Assembly: GCF_030545015.1 (NCBI RefSeq)
Contig: NZ_CP120653.1
Coordinates: forward strand, 2,294,001-2,358,000
Length of the DNA: 64,000 bases
Source: Myroides sp. JBRI-B21084
GTDB lineage: Bacteria > Bacteroidota > Bacteroidia > Flavobacteriales > Flavobacteriaceae
Direction of reading: 5' to 3'
Made by a program: the position numbers and the translations under genes. Under the pieces are notes generated by a model, which saw only the letters and a program-made list of their open reading frames with translations, did not search any database and was not told where the DNA came from. Shown one piece after another: positions 17,520 through 26,302 of the stretch. The stretch's first letter is position 1. Every line of letters starts with the position of its first letter.

Positions 17520-17979
17520 AACTGAATTGTTTTTTATAGATGAATAATTTGGTGTAGTAGAAGATGTTTAAAAGTATTAGATGAAAAAAAATAAGCAACG
17601 ATATTAATGACATAAATGAAAGTCCGTATGTAAATAACACCAAAAATAGTGTCATTGCATATGTGAAATACGTAGCTTGAACTAATGATTTAAAACGAAT
17701 TAATAGAATAAATTCATCTTCAATTTTTTCTTTAGAAAATGCAAGAATAATTCCGCTAATTAAAAAAAATGTGGTTACAATTTCGCTTGAAATCTCATCG
17801 TTTAGTGTTGTAAAATACACTGGTTGACCAAATGGGTATTCAGCAGAAAATGAAAAAACCGTTGTGCTTATATCAAATAAATTGTCTTCATAGGAAGGGA
17901 TAAATAATATTGAAGATATGATAAAAATTACCAATGCTGGAATTTTTAATTTGTTCGGAAATAGATAAATACTTTTCAT
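17503..17979 (-). CDS. small integral membrane protein paired with XRE regulator
   Basis: About 158 residues with four hydrophobic segments (near residues 15-30, 63-82, 95-118 and 122-145), otherwise charged and aromatic. No known family is recognised with certainty. Pairs of a single-domain XRE regulator and a multi-pass membrane protein are common in bacteria, and the 17-base overlap with the regulator gene supports a joint function. Role unknown; a stress or signalling module is a guess. Confidence 0.65.
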   Translation of the reverse strand: MKSIYLFPNKLKIPALVIFIISSILFIPSYEDNLFDISTTVFSFSAEYPFGQPVYFTTLNDEISSEIVTTFFLISGIILAFSKEKIEDEFILLIRFKSLVQATYFTYAMTLFLVLFTYGLSFMSLISLLIFFHLILLNIFYYTKLFIYKKQFSYENED

Positions 17980-18007
17980 AATATACAGTTTAAAAAATTG
18001 ATTGAAT

Positions 18008-18015
18008 CAAATGTA
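18008..18015 (-). promoter_or_regulatory. possible -7 box for the membrane protein/XRE operon
   Basis: TACATTTG on the minus strand fits TAnnTTTG, about 29 bases before the ATG at 17979. No well-spaced -33 element. Confidence 0.4.
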
Positions 18016-18032
18016 ATGAAAATTTTATATTA

Positions 18033-18050
18033 TGTAAAAAATATTTTACA
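18033..18050. repeat. inverted repeat TGTAAAA-N4-TTTTACA upstream of the XRE operon
   Basis: Perfect 7-base arms 18 bases upstream of the putative -7 box of the membrane protein/XRE operon, so a reasonable operator candidate for the XRE regulator. Not tested by comparison. Confidence 0.45.
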
Positions 18051-18091
18051 AATAGTAAAAATAAAATTACTTTATAGAATTGTTTATTGAG

Positions 18092-18112
18092 ACCCTGAAA
18101 CAAGTTCAGGGT
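18092..18112. repeat. REP-like palindrome
   Basis: ACCCTGAA and TTCAGGGT around ACAAG. CCCTGAA...TTCAGGG palindromes of this kind are dispersed in many bacterial genomes, often between convergent or unrelated genes. Only one copy is in this window. Confidence 0.5.
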
Positions 18113-18136
18113 GATGAAACTCGAGTAAAGGAATAC

Positions 18137-18172
18137 AAAAAAGCTCTATAAAGTATTAACCTTATAGAGCTT
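18137..18172 (-). terminator. terminator after fumarase
   Basis: AAGCTCTATAA and TTATAGAGCTT form a perfect 11-base-pair stem with a 10-base loop; on the minus strand it is followed by TTTTTTGT. It lies 30 bases after the fumarase stop. Confidence 0.8.
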
Positions 18173-18201
18173 ATCGCTTAAAGCGTATTAATTATAACTA
18201 T

Positions 18202-19806
18202 TTACAAATTCTGAAAGAAATCGTTTCCTTTATCGTCGGTAATTATAAACGCTGGGAAATCTTTTACTGTAATTTTACGCACAGCTTCCATTCCCAATTC
18301 AGGAAAATCAACCACTTCAACACTTAAAATATTGTCTTTTGCTAAAATTGCAGCCGGTCCACCGATTGATCCTAAATAAAAACCGCCGTGTTTTGCACAG
18401 GCATCGGTAACTTGCTGTGAGCGGTTTCCTTTTGCTAACATAATCATTGATCCGCCCGCTGCTTGGAACTGATCAACGTAACTGTCCATACGTCCTGCTG
18501 TTGTTGGTCCAAATGAACCTGAAGGCATTCCTTCTGGTGTTTTTGCCGGACCTGCATAATAAACAGGATGGTTTTTAAAATATTCGGGCATTGGTTCGCC
18601 GTTATCTAACATTTCCTTGATTTTTGCATGAGCAATATCGCGGGCAACAATAACGGTTCCATTCAACATTAATCGGGTTTTGATTGGATGTTTGGTTAAT
18701 TCGGCCAAAATGTTTTGCATTGGTTGATCTAAATCAATATGCACAGGCTCTTCCAAATGCGGAGCTGTTTCTGGTAATAATCTTGCAGGATTTGTTTCTA
18801 ATTGTTCCACAAAAATACCATCGGAAGTAATTTTTCCTTTAATGTTTCTATCAGCCGAACACGAAACGCCTAAACCAACAGGGCAAGATGCTGCGTGGCG
18901 TGGCAAACGAATTACACGAACATCGTGCACTAAATATTTACCGCCAAATTGCGCACCAACACCTGATTCTTGACATATTTTTTGTACGCGCTTTTCCCAT
19001 TCTAAATCGCGAAAAGCTTGTCCGGCCATGTTCCCTGTTGTAGGTAAATTGTCGTAATAACCAGCAGATGCTTTTTTAACGGTAGCTAATGTTGCTTCGG
19101 CAGAAGTTCCGCCAATAACCAACGCCAAGTGATAAGGAGGGCAAGCTGCCGTTCCTAAATCCATGATTTTAGCTTTGATGAACGCTTCTAACGATTTTTC
19201 GTTTAATAACGATTTTGTTTGTTGATATAAAAAGGTTTTATTTGCCGATCCGCCACCTTTTGCAAGGAATAAAAATTCGTACGAATTTCCTTTTTTAGAA
19301 TAAATATCAATTTGTGCAGGAAGGTTAGACCCCGAGTTTTTCTCTTCGAACATTGAAATGGGAACGATTTGAGAATAACGTAGGTTTTTGTTGATATACG
19401 TATTGAAAATACCTTTTGATAAAGCTTCTGCATCATCAGTACCGGTATATACGTTTTCGCCTTTTTTTGCCATTACAATTGCTGTTCCAGTGTCTTGGCA
19501 CGATGGTAATTCGCCACCAACAGCTACTGCAGCATTTTGTAACAAGTTGTAAGCTACAAAACGGTCGTTATCTGTAGCTTCGGGATCATCAATAATAGCG
19601 CGTAATTTTTCTAAATGCGATGTGCGTAGCATAAACGAAACGTCGGTCATGGCTGTTTCTGCCAATAATTCCAATCCTTTTGGGTCAACAGTTAAAATTT
19701 CTCTGTCGCCTAATTTTTCAATTTTTACGTAATCTGATGAAATTTTGCGGTACTGTGTATCGTCTTTTTGAATAGGAAATGAATCCTGATATAAAAAATC
19801 AATCAT
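18202..19806 (-). CDS. class I fumarate hydratase (4Fe-4S)
   Basis: Interconverts fumarate and malate in the citric acid cycle. It is of the iron-sulfur (FumA/FumB) type, with the two halves on one 534-residue chain. The three cluster cysteines of E. coli FumA (C105, C224, C318) correspond to C103 ([10 protein letters not shown]), C222 (TAACPPYHL) and C316 ([10 protein letters not shown]) with a constant offset of two. The C-terminal part carries [25 protein letters not shown] split among conserved blocks. Single gene with its own terminator. Oxygen-sensitive enzyme, expected to be cytoplasmic. Confidence 0.95.
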   Translation of the reverse strand: MIDFLYQDSFPIQKDDTQYRKISSDYVKIEKLGDREILTVDPKGLELLAETAMTDVSFMLRTSHLEKLRAIIDDPEATDNDRFVAYNLLQNAAVAVGGELPSCQDTGTAIVMAKKGENVYTGTDDAEALSKGIFNTYINKNLRYSQIVPISMFEEKNSGSNLPAQIDIYSKKGNSYEFLFLAKGGGSANKTFLYQQTKSLLNEKSLEAFIKAKIMDLGTAACPPYHLALVIGGTSAEATLATVKKASAGYYDNLPTTGNMAGQAFRDLEWEKRVQKICQESGVGAQFGGKYLVHDVRVIRLPRHAASCPVGLGVSCSADRNIKGKITSDGIFVEQLETNPARLLPETAPHLEEPVHIDLDQPMQNILAELTKHPIKTRLMLNGTVIVARDIAHAKIKEMLDNGEPMPEYFKNHPVYYAGPAKTPEGMPSGSFGPTTAGRMDSYVDQFQAAGGSMIMLAKGNRSQQVTDACAKHGGFYLGSIGGPAAILAKDNILSVEVVDFPELGMEAVRKITVKDFPAFIITDDKGNDFFQNL

Positions 19807-19873
19807 TTTTATTGTACTGTTATTTAGCTGTGTAAATTTACTGAAATCATACTTAATTTTAAATTAAAAGCAT

Positions 19874-19898
19874 AAAAAAAGAGAAGTTGCCTTCTCTT
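19874..19898 (-). terminator. terminator overlapping the DUF4476 stop codon
   Basis: AAGAGAAG and CTTCTCTT around GCAA/TTGC, followed on the minus strand by a run of T. The stop codon is inside the stem. Confidence 0.7.
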
Positions 19899-20772
19899 AT
19901 CTTCTTTTTGATACGTAATTCATTAAATCTTTTCGGTTTCTGTCAAAATCAAAACTTTCATAAACAGTGTAAAAATTATAAGTGTCTGTACAGTAGTCAT
20001 ATAATAATTTACCTGCTTTTAATCGGTTATCGTCAAATGAAAAAGTATCTAGTAATATTTTTATTTGTTGCGCTGTAAACATAGCCGTAGGTACTTGTTG
20101 TTGTATAAAAGCCAATTTATCATTATCAAAACTTGCTGTTTTTTTTAAAGTTTCTACAAAGTTGTTAAAAGAACGGTTGTCCATTACGTTATTTTGTTGG
20201 TTGTAACCAGGCTGATTGTTGTAATTTGGTTGGTTGTTGTATGGGTTGTTCCAAACATCGTCCCATTCGTTTACACCATACATTTGTCCTTGTACACGGT
20301 ACGAATCTAACAAAAACAATCCTTTGTTGCTAAAATAATCTAGTACCAAACGGGTGTTGTTGCGTACGTTTAATGCGGTACGATATACTAAATATCCATC
20401 TTGATAAATAGCAAGCGTCATTCTGCCTGATTGTAAATCAAAAAAACGGTATTTACCTGATGAAGAACTTATAATTTGATCGTCTATTTCAACTGTAAAA
20501 TAGCCGTATTCAGGTATTCTTAAAAAAACTTCGGCGTAGCTGTTGTTCTGGTGCCAATTATAACGTGGACGACCGTTTTGGATGGTTCGCGGTTGCACAG
20601 GCCTACCGTTTGTTTGTTGGACTGTTGTTTGGCGGTTTTGATTAACAGCTTGCGGTTTTTTCATTTCGGTAACCGAAGCTTCGTTTTTTAATAATTCGCC
20701 TTTTTTTCCTGCTTCTTGGGCAAAAGTTAATGTACTTAGGGCAATTAAACAAAGAGTAATTATTTTTTTCAT
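19897..20772 (-). CDS. exported DUF4476-domain protein
   Basis: An N-terminal signal peptide (MKKIITLCLIALSTLTFAQ) is followed by a basic, Gln/Asn/Pro-rich spacer (about 30-75). A middle beta-rich stretch (FLRIPEYGYFTVEIDDQI) leads to a second Asn/Gln-rich linker with NNQPNYNNQPGYNQQNN. The C-terminal domain of about 90 residues (NRSFNNFVETLKKTASFDNDK to the end) is the DUF4476 domain, four helices with FDNDKLAFI and TYNFYTVYESFDFDRNRKDL. The function of DUF4476 is unknown. It is periplasmic or surface-located by prediction. Ends next to fumarase with a terminator at the stop. Confidence 0.8.
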   Translation of the reverse strand: MKKIITLCLIALSTLTFAQEAGKKGELLKNEASVTEMKKPQAVNQNRQTTVQQTNGRPVQPRTIQNGRPRYNWHQNNSYAEVFLRIPEYGYFTVEIDDQIISSSSGKYRFFDLQSGRMTLAIYQDGYLVYRTALNVRNNTRLVLDYFSNKGLFLLDSYRVQGQMYGVNEWDDVWNNPYNNQPNYNNQPGYNQQNNVMDNRSFNNFVETLKKTASFDNDKLAFIQQQVPTAMFTAQQIKILLDTFSFDDNRLKAGKLLYDYCTDTYNFYTVYESFDFDRNRKDLMNYVSKRR

Positions 20773-20845
20773 GATGTTATAGTTTGTGTTTATAGTAGAC
20801 TATTCATGAATCGTGCCAAAATGTTGTTGTTCGATAGATTGCAAA

Positions 20846-20876
20846 AAAAAACATCTTCGGAATGAAGATGTTTTTG
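20846..20876. terminator. terminator downstream of hemD
   Basis: AACATCTTC and GAAGATGTT around a 5-base loop with A and T runs on both sides. On the minus strand it closes the hemD transcript, whose stop is at 20881. Confidence 0.75.
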
Positions 20877-20880
20877 TCTA

Positions 20881-21624
20881 TTATTTATTAACCTTTGCAA
20901 GGTATTGATCTATTGCCATAGTCATTGAAGGTGCTTCTGGTGTGGGTGCCATAATATCTACACGTAAACCAAATTCTTCGGCTTCTTTTTTAGTTGTACT
21001 TCCAAAAACACCAATTCTTGTTGTGTCTTGAACAAAATCAGGGAAGTTTTTAAACAATGAATTTATTCCTGTTGGGCTAAAAAAGCACAAAACATCGTAT
21101 TTTACATCTGCTAAATCAGATAAATCGCTCATTGCTGTGCGAAAAAATATTCCTTGTGTCCAGTTTACACCTAAATCGTTAAGTGTTTGTGGTACATCGT
21201 CGTTTAATTTATCCGATGCAGGTAATAAAAATTTATCGTCTTTAAATTTTTTAATCAAAGGAGATAAGTCGGCAAAATCTTTTTGGCCAACATAAATTTT
21301 ACGTTTGCGGTAAACTACATATTTCTGTAAATAATAAGCAATAGCTTCAGACTGGCAAAAGTATTTCATAGTTTCAGGAACTTTGAAACGCATTTCTTCT
21401 GCTACTCTAAAGTAGTGATCTACAGAGTTTTTGCTTGTAAGAATGATTGAACCAAAATTGTTCAGATCTATTTTTTGCTGACGCACTTCTTTGGCGTTTA
21501 CACCTTCAACGTGAATGAAAGGTCTAAAGTCAATTTTTACTTTGTATTTCTGTTGAATGTCAAAATACGGTGAGTTTTCTACTTTAGGTTCTGGTTGCGA
21601 CACCAAAATTGATTTCACTTTCAT
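20881..21624 (-). CDS. hemD: uroporphyrinogen-III synthase
   Basis: Cyclises hydroxymethylbilane to uroporphyrinogen III in heme synthesis. The family is poorly conserved; the call rests on the two-lobe HemD architecture with GSIILTSKNSVDHYF near the first lobe, and DVLCFFSPTGINSLFKNFP with RIGVFGSTTKKEAEEFGL in the second. 247 residues. It is 13 bases downstream of the DUF4271 gene, a neighbour pair commonly seen in Bacteroidota, so they are one operon. Confidence 0.82.
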   Translation of the reverse strand: MKVKSILVSQPEPKVENSPYFDIQQKYKVKIDFRPFIHVEGVNAKEVRQQKIDLNNFGSIILTSKNSVDHYFRVAEEMRFKVPETMKYFCQSEAIAYYLQKYVVYRKRKIYVGQKDFADLSPLIKKFKDDKFLLPASDKLNDDVPQTLNDLGVNWTQGIFFRTAMSDLSDLADVKYDVLCFFSPTGINSLFKNFPDFVQDTTRIGVFGSTTKKEAEEFGLRVDIMAPTPEAPSMTMAIDQYLAKVNK

Positions 21625-21637
21625 ATAATTTTATGCT

Positions 21638-22306
21638 TTATGACTTAGAAATAACCAGCCAATGATATAAGATTACATAGGGGGCTATTTCAAAGGTGCA
21701 AAGATACAAAATAAAATAAAACAAAAACGGACTAAATGTTTTTTGATAATTTTTTAATAAAAGTACGAACAAAACCATATTAAAAAGTATAAAAAATCCC
21801 GATATGTACCATATAAAATAATCAAACAAAACGTGATTGTAGTAAAAAATAGCAACAATTGGTAAAAGTATTAATCCTAAAAACGATCGGTAACTTACTT
21901 TAACAAGGTTGTATTGTTCTGCAAATTCTTCCATATCAAAGCAAACAGCAATAATTTTTTCTAAAAAATATTTTACTAAAACAAAAAACAGCAAAATACT
22001 TAAAACGCGTAAATATGCTGGAAAATATCCCAAATTAGTAAAACCGCTAAGGCTAATTATGTAATGTATAAATAAACTTAACGATACCATTTGAACAAAA
22101 AACATGCTTATTGTAAAACCGCTTTTCATGTTGTTAGAATCGCGGTATGTAGATAAATATTTGTTAGAAAAAGCTAATTTTATGAAATCGTCAAACCTAT
22201 TAGGAAAAGTTAAACGGTTAATAACAACAGCTGTTAAGGCAACTACCAGTAATGCAGTTACCCAATCTAAAGAGATAATGTTTCTTTGTAAAAATTCTAT
22301 TTCCAT
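21638..22306 (-). CDS. DUF4271 integral membrane protein
   Basis: A multi-pass inner-membrane protein of 223 residues from the ATG at 22306 (MEIEFLQRNIISLDW). The longer upstream frame adds residues with no supporting signal. About six hydrophobic segments are visible, starting with VTALLVVALTAVVINRL, with the middle and end carrying ILLFFVLVKYFLEK and LCTFEIAPYVILYHWL. DUF4271 is Bacteroidota-specific with unknown function. It sits directly upstream of hemD in an operon, which hints at a link with heme or envelope processes but does not prove it. Confidence 0.75.
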   Translation of the reverse strand: MEIEFLQRNIISLDWVTALLVVALTAVVINRLTFPNRFDDFIKLAFSNKYLSTYRDSNNMKSGFTISMFFVQMVSLSLFIHYIISLSGFTNLGYFPAYLRVLSILLFFVLVKYFLEKIIAVCFDMEEFAEQYNLVKVSYRSFLGLILLPIVAIFYYNHVLFDYFIWYISGFFILFNMVLFVLLLKNYQKTFSPFLFYFILYLCTFEIAPYVILYHWLVISKS

Positions 22307-22382
22307 AAACGCAGTAAAATTAGTAATTTTATATCGAAAAAAACCTTCTAATTTTATTAAGAAAACTACATTTAAAAAAAAG

Positions 22383-22390
22383 TACATTTG
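22383..22390 (+). promoter_or_regulatory. -7 promoter box for the GT2-dihydroorotase operon
   Basis: TACATTTG, fitting TAnnTTTG, 14 bases before the ATG at 22405; this predicts a short leader. Confidence 0.5.
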
Positions 22391-22404
22391 CCAATAATTA
22401 TTTT

Positions 22405-23127
22405 ATGAAGCAAAATCTAGTTGTAATACCCACGTTTAACGAAATAGAAAATATTGAAGATATTTTAAGGGCTGTTATGCACTTACAAATACCTATTGAT
22501 GTGTTGGTGGTTGATGATAATTCGCCCGATGGTACTTCTGAAAAGGTGTTACAACTAGCTGAAGAATTTCCAAATCGTATTTTTTTAAAAAAACGACTAA
22601 AGAAAAACGGTTTAGGTACTGCTTATGTTGCTGGTTTTAAATGGGCATTAAAAAACCATTACGAATATATTTTTGAAATGGATGCCGATTTTTCGCACAA
22701 CCCAAATGATTTAGTTCAATTGTTACATGTTTGCCAAAACGTTGCCGATGTTGCTATTGGTTCGCGTTACGTAAAAGGGGTAAACGTTGTTAACTGGCCA
22801 CTTAGCAGGGTGTTGCTTTCCTATTTTGCATCGGTATATGTACGTTTTGTAACCCGTATGAATGTTATGGATACCACGGCAGGTTTTATTTGTTACCATC
22901 ATTCGGTTTTAGAACAAATTAATCTTGATAAAATAAAATTTGTAGGTTACGCTTTTCAAATTGAAATGAAATACCGCGCATTTTCTCGAAATTTTAAATT
23001 GGTAGAAGTGCCAATAATTTTTACCGACCGCACCAAAGGAAAATCAAAAATGTCGGGCAGTATTATTAAAGAAGCTGTTTTTGGTGTGTTGCAATTACGA
23101 TTAAAAAAACTATTTAATACTTTGTAA
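22405..23127 (+). CDS. polyprenol monophosphomannose synthase-like GT2 glycosyltransferase
   Basis: Family 2 glycosyltransferase that would transfer a sugar from a nucleotide donor onto a polyprenyl phosphate at the membrane face. Motifs are VVDDNSPDGTSE for donor binding and EMDADFSHNP for the metal-binding DxD. The C-terminal part has the dolichol-phosphate-mannose synthase signatures ATAGF (here TTAGFICYH) and IIFTDRTKGKSKMS. 240 residues, lacking the C-terminal membrane helices of eukaryotic forms. The next gene starts immediately after the stop, with no gap, indicating an operon with dihydroorotase and a DUF4296 protein. The donor sugar is not certain. Confidence 0.88.
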   Translation: MKQNLVVIPTFNEIENIEDILRAVMHLQIPIDVLVVDDNSPDGTSEKVLQLAEEFPNRIFLKKRLKKNGLGTAYVAGFKWALKNHYEYIFEMDADFSHNPNDLVQLLHVCQNVADVAIGSRYVKGVNVVNWPLSRVLLSYFASVYVRFVTRMNVMDTTAGFICYHHSVLEQINLDKIKFVGYAFQIEMKYRAFSRNFKLVEVPIIFTDRTKGKSKMSGSIIKEAVFGVLQLRLKKLFNTL

Positions 23128-24465
23128 ATGAGTACTATATTAATTAAAAACGGAACAATAGTTAACGAAGGAGCGCTTTTAAAAGCAGATATTCTTATCG
23201 AAAACGAACTAATTTCTAAAATAGATACCCAAATAACCACCCAAGCCGATAAAGTTATCGATGCTACCGGCTTGCATATTTTTCCAGGAGTTATTGATGA
23301 TCAGGTGCATTTTCGCGAACCTGGTTTAACGCATAAAGGCAATATAGCAACCGAATCTAAAGCTGCCATTGCAGGTGGGGTTACTTCGTTTATAGAACAA
23401 CCTAACACTGTACCCAATGCTGTTACCCAAGAAATTTTAGAAGAAAAGTACCAAATTGCAGCACAAACATCTTATGCAAATTTTTCTTTTATGATGGGTG
23501 GTACAAACGATAATTTAGAGGAAATTTTAAAAACAAATCCCAGAAATGTAGCTGGTATTAAGTTGTTTTTAGGCTCGTCAACAGGAAATATGTTGGTTGA
23601 TAATGAAGCAGTTTTAGAAAAAATTTTTTCATCAACAAAAATGTTAATTGCCGTACATTGCGAAGACGAACAAACCATTCGTGAAAATTTAGCGGCTGCA
23701 AAAGAACAATTTGGTGATGATATTCCTGTAACGCAACATCCCATAATTCGTAGCGCTCAAGCTTGTTACAAATCATCGTCAAAAGCTATAGAATTGGCAA
23801 AGAAAACAGGCGCACGTTTGCATGTTTTTCACATAAGTACGGGAATTGAAACCGATTTGTTTAGAAACGATATTCCGTTAGAAGAAAAATTAATTACTGC
23901 CGAGGTATGTGTACACCACTTGCTTTTTAGTGATGAAGATTACAACACCAAAGGTAATTTTATAAAATGGAATCCTGCTGTAAAATCGGCAGCAGACCGA
24001 GCGCAAATTTGGCAAGCATTGTTAGATGATCGTATTGATGTTATTGCAACCGATCACGCACCGCATACATTAGAGGAAAAATCGCAAAAGTATGCGCAAG
24101 CTCCTTCAGGTGGGCCATTAGTGCAACATTCTTTAATTACCATGTTAGAATTTGCTAAAGAAGGTAAAATTTCATTAGAAAAAGTAGCTCAAAAAATGAT
24201 GCACAACCCAGCAATTCTTTTTAAAATTGAAAAACGTGGTTTTATAAAAGAAGGCTTTTTTGCAGACTTAGCTTTAGTTGATTTAAATGCAGAAAAATGG
24301 ACAGTTACTAAAGAAAACGTATTGTACAAATGTGGTTGGTCACCTTTAGAGGGGAAAGAATTTACTACAAAAGTGGTATCTACAGTTTTAAATGGTAATT
24401 TAGCAATGGAGAACGGAATTGTTGCTGAAAATTGTTACGGAAAACGCTTGTTATTTAACCGATAA
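23128..24465 (+). CDS. pyrC: dihydroorotase
   Basis: Zinc amidohydrolase that closes carbamoyl aspartate to dihydroorotate in pyrimidine synthesis. The carboxylated lysine is K145 (GIKLFLGSSTG), metal histidines are H177 (VHCEDE) and H235 (VFHIST), and the catalytic Asp is D309 (ATDHAPHT). The usual first metal motif DxHxH is DDQVHFREPG at 57-66, so the first His of the pair is Gln; this form recurs in Bacteroidota. 445 residues. It is directly joined to the GT2 gene upstream and to a DUF4296 lipoprotein gene downstream (2-base gap). Confidence 0.93.
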   Translation: MSTILIKNGTIVNEGALLKADILIENELISKIDTQITTQADKVIDATGLHIFPGVIDDQVHFREPGLTHKGNIATESKAAIAGGVTSFIEQPNTVPNAVTQEILEEKYQIAAQTSYANFSFMMGGTNDNLEEILKTNPRNVAGIKLFLGSSTGNMLVDNEAVLEKIFSSTKMLIAVHCEDEQTIRENLAAAKEQFGDDIPVTQHPIIRSAQACYKSSSKAIELAKKTGARLHVFHISTGIETDLFRNDIPLEEKLITAEVCVHHLLFSDEDYNTKGNFIKWNPAVKSAADRAQIWQALLDDRIDVIATDHAPHTLEEKSQKYAQAPSGGPLVQHSLITMLEFAKEGKISLEKVAQKMMHNPAILFKIEKRGFIKEGFFADLALVDLNAEKWTVTKENVLYKCGWSPLEGKEFTTKVVSTVLNGNLAMENGIVAENCYGKRLLFNR

Positions 24466-24467
24466 TT

Positions 24468-24863
24468 ATGAAAAAAGTAGTTTTATTTTGGTGTTTTATT
24501 TCACTTGTAGCTTGTTCTAAAAAAGATGAATTTAAGGTTTCGCAAGAAAAAATGGTCGATGTGATTTATGATTTAACTGTAGCTTCAAGTGCACGTAATA
24601 CTGCAAACCGTAGAGATTCGGTACAACACATTGTTTCTTATCAAACAATTTTAAAAAAGTACGGATTAGATAGTTTGCAATTTGTAAATGCACAAAAAAG
24701 GTATCAAAAAAATCCTGAAATCTACACAGCTATTTACGATTCTGTTTTAAAACGATTACAAGTTCAATTAGATAAAGCAAAAAAATCAAAACCCGAAAAA
24801 AATGATATAACGCCCGAAGTACAATTAAAAAGTTTTCCTTTGGCGCGTTTAAAACAACAATAA
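24468..24863 (+). CDS. DUF4296 lipoprotein
   Basis: Begins with a lipoprotein signal (MKKVVLFWCFISLVACSKK) with a Cys at residue 16. The 115 residues that follow are helical and basic, with the DUF4296 core (QEKMVDVIYDLTVASSA) and a Lys-rich end. A Bacteroidota-specific family with unknown function. It ends the GT2-pyrC operon, since a terminator follows at 24869-24899. Lipid anchor and therefore envelope localisation are inferred from the signal. Confidence 0.75.
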   Translation: MKKVVLFWCFISLVACSKKDEFKVSQEKMVDVIYDLTVASSARNTANRRDSVQHIVSYQTILKKYGLDSLQFVNAQKRYQKNPEIYTAIYDSVLKRLQVQLDKAKKSKPEKNDITPEVQLKSFPLARLKQQ

Positions 24864-24868
24864 ATAGT

Positions 24869-24899
24869 AAGCTGCATTTTTTGTAGCTTTCTTTTTTTT
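24869..24899 (+). terminator. terminator after the DUF4296 gene
   Basis: AAGCTGCA and TGTAGCTT (one G-U pair) around five T, followed by TCTTTTTTTT. It lies 5 bases after the stop. Confidence 0.75.
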
Positions 24900-24909
24900 C
24901 TGAAAGTAG

Positions 24910-24917
24910 TATATTTG
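24910..24917 (+). promoter_or_regulatory. -7 promoter box for tyrS
   Basis: TATATTTG, a match to TAnnTTTG, 19 bases before the ATG. A TTTG at 24880-24883 is 26 bases away, further than the usual 17-23. Confidence 0.55.
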
Positions 24918-24936
24918 CACATTAAAAATAATAAAA

Positions 24937-26241
24937 ATGAAGAATTTAGTAGAAGAATTACGTTGGCGAGGCCTTGTGCACGACATGATGCCCGGAACCG
25001 AAGAACAATTATTAAAAGAATCTACTACAGCATATATTGGTTTCGATCCAACCTCTGATTCATTACACATTGGTAGTTTAGTGCCAATTATTTTACTTCG
25101 CCATTTACGCAATTTTGGTCACAAACCAATTGCTTTAGTAGGTGGTGCTACAGGTATGATTGGCGATCCTTCTGGAAAATCAGACGAGCGAAATTTATTA
25201 GACGAGGAAACGTTAACCAAAAACGTGAATGGTATTAAATCTTTGTTATCACGCTTTTTAGATTTTGATGCCAATGATGAAAATGCACCCGTTTTAGTGA
25301 ATAATTACGATTGGATGAAAGATTTTTCGTTCATAGCATTTGCGCGCGATGTTGGTAAACGCATCACCGTTAACTACATGATGGCTAAAGATTCGGTAAA
25401 AAAACGTTTTGAAAGTGATGGTGCAGGTATGAGTTTTACCGAGTTTACCTATCAATTAATACAAGGATACGATTTTTACCATTTAAATAAAACCTACAAC
25501 TGTTTGCTGCAAATGGGTGGTAGCGACCAATGGGGGAATATTACAACTGGTACTGAATTGGTGCGCCGTATGAATGTTGATAACGAAGAGCGTTCTAAGG
25601 CGTATGCTATGACGTGTCCGTTAATTACTAAAGCCGATGGGTCAAAATTTGGAAAATCTGAAGGGGGTAATGTTTGGTTGACTGCTGACAAAACTTCGGT
25701 TTACAAATTTTATCAGTTTTGGTTGAACACGTCAGACGAAGATGCTGAAAAATACATTAAAATTTTTACTTTTTTAGATAAAGAAACTGTAGAAGCTTTA
25801 ATTGAAGAGCACAAACAAGCACCGCATTTACGTGTGTTACAAAAACGTTTGGCAGAAGAAGTTACTGTTTTTGTACATTCTAAAGACGAATATGAAAATG
25901 CTGTAAAAGCATCGGGTATTTTGTTTGGAAATGCATCGGCTGATGATTTAAAAGCTTTAGACGCTAAAACCTTTTTAGAAGTTTTTGACGGAGTGCCTCA
26001 AGCTGAAATTTCAATGGAAGATCTAAATGCAGGAATTGATATTGTTGAGGTTTTAAACGCAAAATCAGGTTTTATGAAATCGAATGGGGAAGCGCGCCGT
26101 GCGTTAACTGAAAATTCAATTTCGGTAAATCGTGAAAAAGTACAAGAAGGTTTTACTTTATCACCTAACGATTTAATTAACAATCAGTTTGTGTTGTTGC
26201 AACGCGGTAAGAAAAATTATTTTATTTTAAATGTAAAATAA
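24937..26241 (+). CDS. tyrS: tyrosyl-tRNA synthetase
   Basis: Attaches tyrosine to its tRNA; class I synthetase. HIGH motif is HIGS at residues 44-47 (SLHIGSLVP), the second catalytic motif is KFGKS near 237-241 ([10 protein letters not shown]), and the tyrosine-binding region has YDWMKDFSF and the [13 protein letters not shown] helix. The C-terminal S4-type RNA-binding domain ends the protein ([20 protein letters not shown]). 434 residues. A terminator separates it from the convergent lysS. Confidence 0.97.
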   Translation: MKNLVEELRWRGLVHDMMPGTEEQLLKESTTAYIGFDPTSDSLHIGSLVPIILLRHLRNFGHKPIALVGGATGMIGDPSGKSDERNLLDEETLTKNVNGIKSLLSRFLDFDANDENAPVLVNNYDWMKDFSFIAFARDVGKRITVNYMMAKDSVKKRFESDGAGMSFTEFTYQLIQGYDFYHLNKTYNCLLQMGGSDQWGNITTGTELVRRMNVDNEERSKAYAMTCPLITKADGSKFGKSEGGNVWLTADKTSVYKFYQFWLNTSDEDAEKYIKIFTFLDKETVEALIEEHKQAPHLRVLQKRLAEEVTVFVHSKDEYENAVKASGILFGNASADDLKALDAKTFLEVFDGVPQAEISMEDLNAGIDIVEVLNAKSGFMKSNGEARRALTENSISVNREKVQEGFTLSPNDLINNQFVLLQRGKKNYFILNVK

Positions 26242-26256
26242 GAAATTAAAATATAA

Positions 26257-26294
26257 AAAAAACGGGGCTGTTCTTTGTAACAGCCCCGTTTTTT
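26257..26294. terminator. bidirectional terminator between tyrS and lysS
   Basis: GGGGCTGTT and AACAGCCCC around CTTTGT, flanked by A and T runs, between convergent genes. Confidence 0.92.
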
Positions 26295-26302
26295 ATGAAA
26301 TG

